Shown here: one piece after another, positions 56,486 to 64,000 of the stretch | Layout: every line of letters begins with the position of its first letter | Position numbering within the stretch: the stretch's first letter is position 1 | Assembly (NCBI GenBank): GCA_905221615.1 | Contig: CAJNDT010000326.1 | Location: 62,001-126,000 of the forward strand | Source of the DNA: Symbiodinium sp. CCMP2592 | Lineage: Eukaryota; Sar; Dinophyceae; Suessiales; Symbiodiniaceae | DNA: 64,000 nucleotides | Direction of reading: 5' to 3' | The notes under the pieces: model-generated | Told to the model about the DNA's origin: nothing | Databases searched by the model: none | Seen by the model: only the letters and a program-made list of their open reading frames with translations | Program-made: the position numbers and the translations under genes

Positions 56486-56809
56486 CAAAACCCCAAACCC
56501 ATAAACCCTTCAAACAAAACGAGAACCTTAACCTTGCAAACCCCAACCTGCCTGCAACGCCGCCCCGGGCCTTCAAGCCCGTCAAGCCCCCGGCCCGGCC
56601 TCCGGCGAAGGAGCCAAACAGCTACGGACGCAAGGTGCATGCAGTAAAATAGAAAGTGAATACACTTGAAATAATCAACTCGCTCACCTGGACAACAATG
56701 CAGCCGCACTGGAACATGTCATGAGTGTAGGGCTTTGCTTTGTGCACAAACATGTCATGAGTGTACGTTTGTTTCCGACAAATGCACCAATGTCCGACTT
56801 CCACGAACT
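56486..56809. other. Intergenic
   Basis: No ORF supported. A short direct repeat around AACATGTCATGAGTGTA at about 56,712 and 56,748 is visible just after the stop of the long ORF. Confidence 0.5.
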
Positions 56810-59800
56810 CTACAGTCCCAGAGACTGCCGCTGCTTCATGCTACGAACAGCTTCAGAAGTGGGATTGTGGCCGACATGCTCCGCAGTCGTGCGAAACCGC
56901 TGTGCCGCAGAGGCCCAGGTCAACAACCAAGCAACACAATCTTGGATACTAGGGTAATCAGTCACGAAAACATAGCGACGACATTGTCCTTTGTGGGCAG
57001 CACACCCACAGGCAATGAAAGCCCGACGACGCCCAGACTGATGTGTAAAGTTGTCGAAATAAACCGTAAGCCCTTCAAGCCCAGGCACTCGGGATTGCAC
57101 GGGCTTCTCACCCGGCATCTCGATTTGCAATTGCATGGGCGGCTCCAATGCTCTGGGGCGGGCGACACGGGACTTTGGCTCGCTGCCCTGCTTTCTCTTG
57201 CGGGGCCAAGCGAACTTCATCGTCTGTTCCAGTGTCCACTCCCCAATCCCCGTCAAATCTTCCTTTGTCAACAGAAGTTCGTAATACGCACTGCTTCCAC
57301 AATGCGAAATTTTGCTCAGGTTCCCGGGCTTCTCGAAGATTGTTGCTTCAAAAGCAAGAGCTCTGAAGTGAAACTCGGGTCTGCTCAACATGTTGCCTGG
57401 CAGCTCTCGAGCCTCATCTTTGTGCCGCCACTCAAACGTTTTTTTCCTACGCTGGCCAGGCTTCCAGTCCTGCATCAGCAGCAGTTTAAGCCAAGAGAGC
57501 TTGTTTCTACCAGCTGAGCTCTGCATCTGTGGCTCGTGGTCAGCCAAGGACACTGGATCCGTCAAAGTGACAACACCTCTGACTTGCATCTTCTCCGTCA
57601 GTGACAGTTGCAACTCTCCGAAATCGTCCTCCCTGACTTGCAGGATCCCTTTCTCTGAAAGCGATTGTGCTGCCGCAATACCAAAATAGGGAAGACCTAA
57701 TGCCGGAACAAAATTATCTGCTACCGCTCTTCGTTGGAACAAGGTGTCTACCAAGGCTTGCTCAAGATCTGACATCACCATGGTCGCAGAAACGTCAACC
57801 CCTTTGTTTTCAGGAACTACAAGCTCCAGTTCCTGCCGCTCCCTGTCTTCCTCGGCCAAGTCGCAAAGCATGTCCTCGTCTGAGACAACAGCAGGCAGTC
57901 GCAATGGTGCTGCTTGCACACCTGTGGAGCTGTCTAACAGCTCGGCCTGTAGCTTGACCTGCAATGATGTACATTGAGGCAGCCAAACGACACAGGCCGA
58001 AGACATCATCTCGAGACCTGCCTGAGTAGCCACAGCACTCAGATCCAGATCGTGTTTCCGGACACTGGTGTACGAAACACGGGGCTGTTCGAGGTCTTCA
58101 AGGCTGACCTGCAAAAACCTGATGCACTGAAGGACATGTCTGTTCTTAACACTGCCGACACCTAGCTGCTGATGCCGCCTTTCGGGCCGTGCATCCACGA
58201 CATAGCTGTAAACATGGTCTTCGGCCTTCCTAGCTACCACATCCTTCGGAATCAAAGCCTGTGCCATGTCCAGAAGTGTGTGCTTCCCCGCATCTTCCTC
58301 GTCCTGCCTCTCATCTGGCACAGATTTGGCTTGCAAGGTGTCAAAGAGCGCCTCGGGAACGCTAAAGACACAGCCTGTCTGCAGCTGGCTTTTCAAAAAG
58401 TCCACGATCATGAGGCCTTGGGCAGTGAGCTTGACCTCTCCATTCACCAGGGCTGCGGCTGATTTCAGTGCCTTGTCGGTGGCATCTCCCAACGCTTCAG
58501 CACTGGCCTCCGTCTCCCCTGTCTCCATGAAGTGGTCCGCCTCATTGTACCCGTACACACGAGACAGTCTGTACGCAAAGGTCTTCTGCCAGCACGATGA
58601 ACGTGGAAGCACATGTGACAAAAGCTCGACATCCAGACTTTGTTTTGGCCAGTTCTCGAGCAAAAACACGCGACCTACTCCATCATCCATGAATGCCTCA
58701 TGCTGCCTCCTCCGTGCCCGGACACATGCCATGGCCGGCCCAGAGAAGCGAAGTGTTCTCCGGGCTCCGATTTTGATCAGGACATGTTGCTTCTCTGTGG
58801 CTCGCTCCACACAAGAGCAAAAGGCTCGTTCCTGAATTTCTGCCCACGCCAAAGGGAAATCCTCCAGCTGTCGACCGTGTGGTCCGCTTGGTGAATTCGC
58901 AAAAGCCCACAGCTGCTCTGCCACACCTGTCGCGGCTGCACCTTGCCTCTGGAAAATGCCGTGCAGCAAAGCATCAACACGGCCCACAGCACACAACCTG
59001 TCATACTCCCGGAAACACTCCGCGACTATCTTTTTGCTTCCCTCAAGTGTATACCTCTCAGGCATGCAAAAGTGAGCATAAGCGCCTGCAAGCCGGAAGG
59101 GCAACTGCTGAAAGTAAACGGTTTTGGACTCGAACACGGTCGCCCACTTCTCCCGGGCCTGCTGGTCCATGAAAGCCATGGCTGCCACTTCCCGCGGCAA
59201 CCTCAAGACTGCCTCAGCATACCTGGGACTGGTGCATGCCCTGGCCTCAGCAAGGATGGTCTCTCCATAGCCCGCTGCAAGCACTGCTGTTCGCTTTCCC
59301 TTCCAGCAACATGAAATAGCTTCCCTGGCTTTCCGGGTTTTTGCTTCCTTCAGTTCACTCTCATGGCAGAAGCACCCTTCCATCCAGCGAGACCATCGCT
59401 GAACAAAACCCGAAAACATGAATGCCCACTCTGCATACGCTGAGTGAAAGGGATCCGTCAAGGCCTCCCCCACAGCATCGCAGAGTTGGGCTTCGGAACT
59501 CAGCAACTCCCGGTCCCAGTAATTCATCAGAATTGGACGTACATGCACATAATGTTTCAAGGTTTCGTAAAGAGACTCCCATCTCCAAGACAAAAGCTCC
59601 CCGTGATATGCCTGCACAGTGCTCTTCTCCTGTGCTGTGGCCGTAGCCATCATCCGATGCACCACAATGTCCCTGAAAGATCTGTCACGCAACAGTTTGG
59701 AGATGGCAGACAACTGTTTCTCGAAGGAATCCCAGCGAGGACACCCTTTGCATGACTCCTCCAAGGAATTAAACATGACGTGCATCAAGCCCAAATGCCT

Positions 59801-61216
59801 AAAGCTGTTCCAGAGCAATGCTTTTGAGGTGCCCCGCACCAGATGCTCAACATCCGGGTCGCCTTCAGCAGCAACAAGTGCTGCCAAAGCCTGCAGCTCT
59901 GCAGGATCTCCTGACACAGGCATCTGGGGTACCTTTCTTTCCGTCCCTTGATCCGAAACCCAGCCTTTGACCTGGGCACGATATGTGTCCTCGTAGTCAG
60001 GACCGTTCTCAAGTATGATTGCATGCCGCAGGCGGCAAGCCTTGAGAAAGGCACGTGTCTCGCCTCGACCTAAAGTCGTGATCACCATAGTCCTGAACTC
60101 ATGGGTGAAACCCTTCCAAGGGCACGCAGAAGCCTGCACAGGGACACATCTTCGAATTGTCTCCTCTGTGGTTGCCAAATATTCGTAACCTGCTTGGGGC
60201 GAGGCATCCATCGACAGGTAACGAGCCACTCGCACCTGGTCCCCTGCAACTTCGCTACGCATGAGCCTTCTTCGAAAATCCATGCTCAGCAAATCCAGCT
60301 TGAGCATCCACTTTCGCACTGTCGCAAAGTGGGGGAGGCTGCCCAAAGCTCGCTGAAGCATACCCTCGTCCACTGACCCCAGAAAAGGGTTCAAGAACTG
60401 AACGGCACATGATAGCACCGTTCTCATATCTGCAGCAAATTGCAACGAAAAGTTCATGCGGAGCAAACTCAGCTGTTGCGATGGGCTAAGCTTATCCTTC
60501 ACAGGCTGAACCTGCACAGCCAGAGCATTTGGTGGCTCCCCCACTGGCAAGTGCAAGGATTTCGCCACAGAGACGGGTGTGCAGAAACTTCTGTTTGCAT
60601 CACCATCAGGATTCTCCGACAAGAAATGCAAACTTCGAGGCACTCGGATAAGCCATGGCCTATCAAAAGATGCATCCACAAGACGGCCTCCATCAGCTGC
60701 CGCCGCCGCACCTGCTGCACCTGGGCCTGCAGCATTTCTGTTCAAAGTGCCGCTGCAGCGGCCACCTGACTGCTTGCATGTTTGAACAATCTCCGGAGTT
60801 GCTGTACAGACCCTCTGGAGCTGCTTGCCCGGAAACTGCAAGCGAGTCATCGCAATGGGCTGGCTGAATGTGAACTGTTTCTCCACTACCCATTCACAAA
60901 ATTTACACTCGTGGGCGGTGGATGAGGCATAGCCGCTCGACCGGCTCGGCACGCTGAACTTCAGCTCGTTCCAAGCCTCTACCTCCTGAGTCAGGAGGCC
61001 CGTGTGCATGCGACCCGGCAGATATTTCTGCACAGCACTAATTTTGCACGCCATCCGGATCTCGGCTCCTGCCGGCCGCCTGGCATCTCCCCCCGCGGGG
61101 ACTTCGTCGCCCGTATACAGCAAAAGCCATTTGGGCAGCTGTGCTTTTCCAGCTAAAACGCCCTGCCCAGCCCGGCCGCTGCACAAGTCGCTTGGGATTT
61201 CGATCACAGCATTCAT
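56810..61216 (-). CDS. 1468-residue protein with candidate DDE/RNase H-fold transposase core
   Basis: A single uninterrupted frame from the ATG at 61214-61216. The N-terminal quarter has a Cys group (ECKFC at 103-107, then C137, C147, C154) that may be a zinc finger. The middle has three conserved-looking acidic positions in transposase-like contexts: D337 (RYLSMDASPQAGYEYL), D422 (GWVSDQGTER) and E547 (LLSWRWESLYETL), with H479 and N483 (GLMHVMFNSLEE) between, as in RNase H-fold transposases. The last 600 residues are of unknown role and end with a Cys/His segment (FIACGCAAHKGQCRRYVFVT) plus WLLTWASAAQRF. The length exceeds that of typical hAT or Mutator enzymes. The assignment rests on motifs and on the flanking TIR/TSD; the superfamily is not identified. 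Confidence 0.7.
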   Translation of the reverse strand: MNAVIEIPSDLCSGRAGQGVLAGKAQLPKWLLLYTGDEVPAGGDARRPAGAEIRMACKISAVQKYLPGRMHTGLLTQEVEAWNELKFSVPSRSSGYASSTAHECKFCEWVVEKQFTFSQPIAMTRLQFPGKQLQRVCTATPEIVQTCKQSGGRCSGTLNRNAAGPGAAGAAAAADGGRLVDASFDRPWLIRVPRSLHFLSENPDGDANRSFCTPVSVAKSLHLPVGEPPNALAVQVQPVKDKLSPSQQLSLLRMNFSLQFAADMRTVLSCAVQFLNPFLGSVDEGMLQRALGSLPHFATVRKWMLKLDLLSMDFRRRLMRSEVAGDQVRVARYLSMDASPQAGYEYLATTEETIRRCVPVQASACPWKGFTHEFRTMVITTLGRGETRAFLKACRLRHAIILENGPDYEDTYRAQVKGWVSDQGTERKVPQMPVSGDPAELQALAALVAAEGDPDVEHLVRGTSKALLWNSFRHLGLMHVMFNSLEESCKGCPRWDSFEKQLSAISKLLRDRSFRDIVVHRMMATATAQEKSTVQAYHGELLSWRWESLYETLKHYVHVRPILMNYWDRELLSSEAQLCDAVGEALTDPFHSAYAEWAFMFSGFVQRWSRWMEGCFCHESELKEAKTRKAREAISCCWKGKRTAVLAAGYGETILAEARACTSPRYAEAVLRLPREVAAMAFMDQQAREKWATVFESKTVYFQQLPFRLAGAYAHFCMPERYTLEGSKKIVAECFREYDRLCAVGRVDALLHGIFQRQGAAATGVAEQLWAFANSPSGPHGRQLEDFPLAWAEIQERAFCSCVERATEKQHVLIKIGARRTLRFSGPAMACVRARRRQHEAFMDDGVGRVFLLENWPKQSLDVELLSHVLPRSSCWQKTFAYRLSRVYGYNEADHFMETGETEASAEALGDATDKALKSAAALVNGEVKLTAQGLMIVDFLKSQLQTGCVFSVPEALFDTLQAKSVPDERQDEEDAGKHTLLDMAQALIPKDVVARKAEDHVYSYVVDARPERRHQQLGVGSVKNRHVLQCIRFLQVSLEDLEQPRVSYTSVRKHDLDLSAVATQAGLEMMSSACVVWLPQCTSLQVKLQAELLDSSTGVQAAPLRLPAVVSDEDMLCDLAEEDRERQELELVVPENKGVDVSATMVMSDLEQALVDTLFQRRAVADNFVPALGLPYFGIAAAQSLSEKGILQVREDDFGELQLSLTEKMQVRGVVTLTDPVSLADHEPQMQSSAGRNKLSWLKLLLMQDWKPGQRRKKTFEWRHKDEARELPGNMLSRPEFHFRALAFEATIFEKPGNLSKISHCGSSAYYELLLTKEDLTGIGEWTLEQTMKFAWPRKRKQGSEPKSRVARPRALEPPMQLQIEMPGEKPVQSRVPGLEGLTVYFDNFTHQSGRRRAFIACGCAAHKGQCRRYVFVTDYPSIQDCVAWLLTWASAAQRFRTTAEHVGHNPTSEAVRSMKQRQSLGL

Positions 61217-61550
61217 TGGGTGAAACTCTAGCTTGTTCGCTTGATAAAAAGCAGCGAAAACACCTTTTAAGGTCGTCTTGCATTGTCGTCTTAATTCTAC
61301 GTTAGAACCAGCCGAAAAAAAATTAAAGTAGCATGTAATAGTGACACCCCCCCAGCCCCACCATTAAATTGTAGTCACCAACGAGTTCTGGTGTTGCAAC
61401 AGCCAAGTGGATCCGAACTGAGCAGAATTTTTTTTTCAAACCCAAAGGTCGATCGCAGCCCTCCGAAATTGGCACTTTGGGGGTCGACCGAACTTTGAAT
61501 TCAGAAACGACGAAAAAGTGCTTTCAGAGCTAAACCCCCTGAAATGGTTT
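61217..61550. other. Right subterminal region of the transposon
   Basis: Non-coding, about 330 bases between the long ORF and the right inverted repeat. It contains homopolymer runs (CCCCCCC near 61,347, T8 near 61,428) and would hold the promoter of the transposase-like gene; no TATA-type element is evident, as usual in dinoflagellates. Confidence 0.5.
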
Positions 61551-61580
61551 TAGAACCCGAGGCGCACAGGCAAGACCATA
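61551..61580. repeat. Right 30-bp terminal inverted repeat
   Basis: TAGAACCCGAGG at its inner edge and AAGACCATA at its outer edge; exact reverse complement of 45789-45818. Confidence 0.95.
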
Positions 61581-61588
61581 GCGATGAG
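61581..61588. repeat. Target-site duplication, right copy
   Basis: GCGATGAG, identical to 45781-45788. On the minus strand the duplicated bases encode part of a Thr-Ser-Ser stretch of the copia polyprotein. Confidence 0.95.
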
Positions 61589-62341
61589 GTGGGGCCCGCA
61601 GGCGGCTGTGGCGGTGGTTGTCCGTCGTCGTCATCATCATCCATGGCCTCATCATCCGAATGCGCCAAGTCTTCGCGGCGGCGCTTGCGGTTGGTCTTGA
61701 GGAGGTCGATGTAGACGGTAGCGCCGCGGTTCTGGACCTTCCTGACAAGTAAGTGCACGGCCGGGGCGTCCGCGGCAATGGTGTCCGACTCAAGGTCTGG
61801 TCGCACATGTTCCGGGGTTGCACGTATCAGCGCAGTGCCATGGACCAGCCAGTAGACGTTGGGCGGCTGTCCCGATCCCTTCTGAGACTCGGTCAGGACA
61901 ACGGTGGCTGGGCCCTTCCATCGAATGCGTGGGCCAGAGCCAGCGGCTTCACGCCAGTAGAAGCACTTCTGACCAACCAGCAGGCGCGGGGGATCACCCC
62001 GATGCTGTCGTAGTAGAGCTCGTCGTAGGCGTAGATCATTGTCCGCCTTGACCACCGCGGTGGCGGCCCGCACTCGACACTCCATCTTGTGCTGGAAGGC
62101 TTCCGTGGGGTCGAGATGGCTGTAGTTGACGTTCGAGTCGAGGAGGCTCCCGAAGATGGAGGGCTGGTAGCCGAGCACCCATTGTGTGGGGCTGAAACCT
62201 CCTACCGACAGAGTTTGGTTCAACTGGGGACTGGGGAACCACGAAGGAGAGGGCCTCGATCAAGCTTTCCGTTCCAGTTGCGGGGTGGTCCTCCAAGTAG
62301 AGCTCCACAGCGCGACGTAGCACCTGGTGTCGTCGCTCCAA
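61581..62341 (-). pseudogene. Copia integrase C-terminal region
   Basis: The frame ending at the insertion contains VGGFSPTQWVLGYQPSIFGS, LLVGQKCFYWREAAGSGPRI and RWKGPATVVL, the SH3/chromo-like end of dinoflagellate copia integrases, then an acidic run (DDEAMDDDDDDGQPPPQ). The frame at 62,036-62,341 supplies the preceding helix (RRHQVLRRAVELYLEDHPAT). The coding frame runs directly into the right TIR, which interrupts it after AGPTSS. Confidence 0.85.
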
Positions 62342-62718
62342 CTGGGCCAGACGTTCATGCGCTCCCGTGGTCGGTGGTGTACCGCATCACCTCGTCGCTC
62401 CCCCAGGCTGTCCACAAAGAGGTTGGTGGGCGGCCCGAAGGTGCGTATCCATCCTCTTTCCAGAGCTTGCAAGAACTCAGCAGACGTCTCCCTTCGGAGC
62501 ACCCGAGCAGCCACATACCGCGTGGCAGCGTCCATCATGGTGAGGACTGGGGTGGTCTTGTCCAGGATCTGCAGCCAAGATGGTGTCCGACAGGAGGCGT
62601 TCGTTGAACCGGTATGTGGTACGGAGAGTCGTCTTCGGGACCTGGACCGGGAGCGCGAGCTTCCGGCATGTAGGGCACTGGTACTCCTCCGCTGTCTCCG
62701 TGACCAGCCTGGTGGCAC
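62260..62718 (-). pseudogene. Copia integrase core
   Basis: The frame reads TTPVLTMMDAATRYVAARVL and RETSAEFLQALERGWIRTFG followed by PPTNLFVDSLGE. This is the catalytic region of a retroviral-type integrase (second Asp in VDSLGE). The first catalytic Asp should lie near WLQILDK. Shifts near 62.5 and 62.35 kb separate it from neighbouring frames. Confidence 0.85.
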
Positions 62719-63202
62719 CGCTTTGCGCCAGGAGCCGCTTGGGATCTCGATTGCTCGGATGACCTAGGTTCCGATGAAGTCGGGCCACAATGCGCTGAGC
62801 TTCGGCTGGGGTCTTGCATTCCAGTTTGCGAAGGCACCCGGTAAGCCGGTTCGACGTCGGCACAGGAGGTGGTGGTGGTGCATCGTCATGTTCGCCGGTC
62901 CTTTGCGGGGCATTGTCCGGCACGGGGTGGTCGTTCCTGCCGAAGGCCTGCTCTGCCTCCATGTCCGCGTTGGTCGGCAGGTCCAGCTCGTCGAACGGTG
63001 CTTCCGGGGTCGTCTCGTCAGGAGGTGGCGCATCAGAGGGTTCATACTCCTCCATGTCGACGTCAGAGGCGGGCATGGCCTCTTCCGTGGTCGAGTTGCC
63101 GTAGACGAAGTGGGCGTAGTAGGCACCCTGGAGGGCCTCCGCAATCAGCGCACACATCATCGACTGGTATTCCGCCGCGGCTTTGGCCCTGGACCCAATC
63201 AT
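62477..63202 (-). pseudogene. Copia GAG-pre-integrase zinc-binding domain
   Basis: Contains VARLHRNLGHPSNRDPKRLL and EEYQCPTCRKLALP, the H-x(3-5)-H ... C-x2-C module preceding integrase in copia elements. Upstream is a Pro/Asp-rich linker (SDAPPPDETTPEAPFDELDL). A frame change near 63.2 kb separates it from the methyltransferase-like domain. Confidence 0.85.
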
Positions 63203-63981
63203 CGAGCAGGTTCCATAACGGTCTGGTGCTGGTGGGCACCATCACACCGGTAGGCGCCCAGGGTCTCTGCCAGCAATCCATGGTTGACCGCCAGTCGGGT
63301 GGTCTTCTGGATCGGCATCATCTCTCCCTGCCTGTTCGGGAGAACAGCGCCGAGGGCACATTGGTCCACAATCACGGTCATGCCCAAGTCGTGAAAGGCT
63401 GGCGTACTCCAAGCCTTAGACCCACGAGGGTGCTCGATGACCGCAATGCCCATGGTTACCATGCGAAGAAACGCACGTCGCACAAACTTGAGGTGCGTGT
63501 GGTGGCGGTAGTCGCGAGTGGCATGGAGAACTTCCAGTGCTTCCGGGCTGTGGCTCGTGAAGTTCTGGAGGGGCGACCACTTGGTACACGGCGGGGCCAG
63601 CCACATGACGCGCGGCATCTCGTGGTCCATCAGCTCGAAGAAGGCACGGCGGTGGCTGGCGTCCTCAAAGTTCCACTCCGGCAGGTCGAAGGAGCGGGTC
63701 TTGAAGCCGAGGTCGCGCATGGCAGCAGAGAGGTTGCCGGAGCCACTGTAAACTTCCCAGAAGAGGGCCTCGTCGGAGTCGGCCACCTTGTAGGCATTCT
63801 CCAGGTGGCGGTCCAACTCATTCTTTGCCCTGTTGATTCCGTATGTAAAGCTCTTCCACATCGACGGCGGGAGTGGTGATTCCACCACAGGGGCCAGTCC
63901 CTTAGCCTCTGCCAGGTTGCGGGCATTGTCCTCGAGGGAGTTGAGGGTCGCTTCATCCTCCTCCAGCATCACTTCTTCCAC
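63199..63981 (-). pseudogene. Methyltransferase-like domain in the copia polyprotein
   Basis: A 260-codon frame with class I methyltransferase features in C5-MTase order: FWEVYSGSGNLSAAM (motif I) at 74-88, a conserved acidic segment TRSFDLPEWNF at 95-105, VMWLAPPCTKWSPLQNF (PC motif IV) with Cys at 132, and IAVIEHPRGSKAW with Glu at 183 where C5 enzymes have ENV. The domain sits upstream of GAG-pre-integrase, where copia elements normally have protease. A recognition domain and motifs VIII-X are not evident, so activity is doubtful. Unlike the enzyme at 50.2-51.6 kb it is part of a polyprotein. Confidence 0.65.
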
Positions 63982-64000
63982 GGTGAAGACGGGGCCAGGT

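Larger units (their letters stand above)
45789..61580 (-). mobile_element. Complete 15,792-bp DNA transposon with DDE-like transposase and DNA methyltransferase
   Basis: Perfect 30-bp terminal inverted repeats, an 8-bp target-site duplication and insertion inside a copia coding frame define the element exactly. It carries on one strand, without obvious introns: a 1468-residue transposase-like protein, a basic zinc-finger protein, a C5 cytosine methyltransferase, a coiled-coil protein with a Cys cluster and a leucine-zipper-like protein, separated by repeats. An 8-bp duplication fits hAT, P, Merlin and KDZ/Zisupton groups, but the TIR sequence and the ORF set match none that I can name. Near-perfect TIRs and open ORFs suggest a recent insertion. 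Two ORFs have single frame breaks. Confidence 0.92.
42329..64000 (-). mobile_element. Ty1/copia-type LTR retrotransposon, frameshifted, split by a 15.8-kb insertion
   Basis: Polyprotein domains appear in copia order on the minus strand: methyltransferase-like domain, GAG-pre-integrase, integrase core and integrase C-terminus (63,981 down to 61,581), then after the interruption a linker, reverse transcriptase and RNase H (45,788 down to 43,200), then a membrane-containing tail to 42,329. Integrase before RT identifies copia rather than gypsy. Frame changes near 63.2, 62.5, 62.3, 45.7, 45.2, 43.95, 43.45 and 43.15 kb show that it is decayed (or contains unspliced introns). Gag, protease and one LTR would lie beyond the right edge; I could not define the LTR near 42.2 kb. 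Confidence 0.9.

Noticed and set aside
42329..64000. Two independent copia insertions, one at each side
   Set aside because: The domains are complementary without overlap, share strand and order, and join in frame across the 8-bp duplication; one split element explains all.

Overview
This window is nuclear DNA of a dinoflagellate, most likely a member of Suessiales/Symbiodiniaceae. The evidence is G+C-rich DNA, genes cut into many tiny exons separated by short introns that end in AG, TTTAGGG-type telomere-like tracts scattered internally, a decayed Ty1/copia element of the kind abundant in these genomes, and all convincing coding signal for 64 kb on one strand (minus), as expected of unidirectional dinoflagellate gene arrays. 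The species is inferred, not proven.

Layout in + coordinates; genes are transcribed from right to left. 0.9-5.2 kb holds a direct duplication of about 1.6 kb carrying an acyl-carrier-protein-like remnant. 5.4-34.5 kb is ordinary multi-exon genes: a TPR-like protein (5.4-10.5), a divergent protein-kinase-like gene (11.4-15.3), a dual-specificity-phosphatase-like gene (15.5-16.9), an alpha-helical/HEAT-like gene (16.9-19.4), an EngB/YihA-type GTPase with an acidic extension (19.7-21.4), a second HEAT-like gene (21.4-23.3), a ubiquitin-specific-protease fold that appears to have lost its catalytic Cys and His (23.6-26.3), and a MATH / phosphatase-like / ubiquitin-like set of exons (29.6-34.5). 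34.5-42.3 kb is sparse: a small predicted secreted protein, unidentified exons, and CCCTA-rich minisatellite DNA.

42.3 kb to the right edge is the main discovery: a nested pair of mobile elements. The outer one is a frameshifted copia retrotransposon on the minus strand, with RT/RNase H at 42.3-45.79 kb and integrase preceded by a methyltransferase-like domain at 61.58-64 kb. It is split by a 15,792-bp insertion at 45789-61580. The insertion is bounded by perfect 30-bp terminal inverted repeats and flanked by an 8-bp target-site duplication (GCGATGAG). Removing it conceptually with one duplication copy puts the two copia halves back in the same reading frame.

The insertion carries a co-oriented set of long, apparently intronless ORFs: a 1468-residue protein with a candidate DDE transposase core, a basic/RS-rich protein with Cys/His fingers, a complete C5 DNA methyltransferase with motifs I-X in order, a coiled-coil protein with an N-terminal Cys cluster, and a small leucine-zipper-like protein. 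It also contains a MITE-like hairpin and a G-rich tandem array. I interpret it as a complete giant DNA transposon, of a type I cannot assign to a known superfamily by eye, that carries its own DNA methyltransferase.

Exon boundaries, starts and stops of the spliced genes were read by eye and are approximate unless stated.
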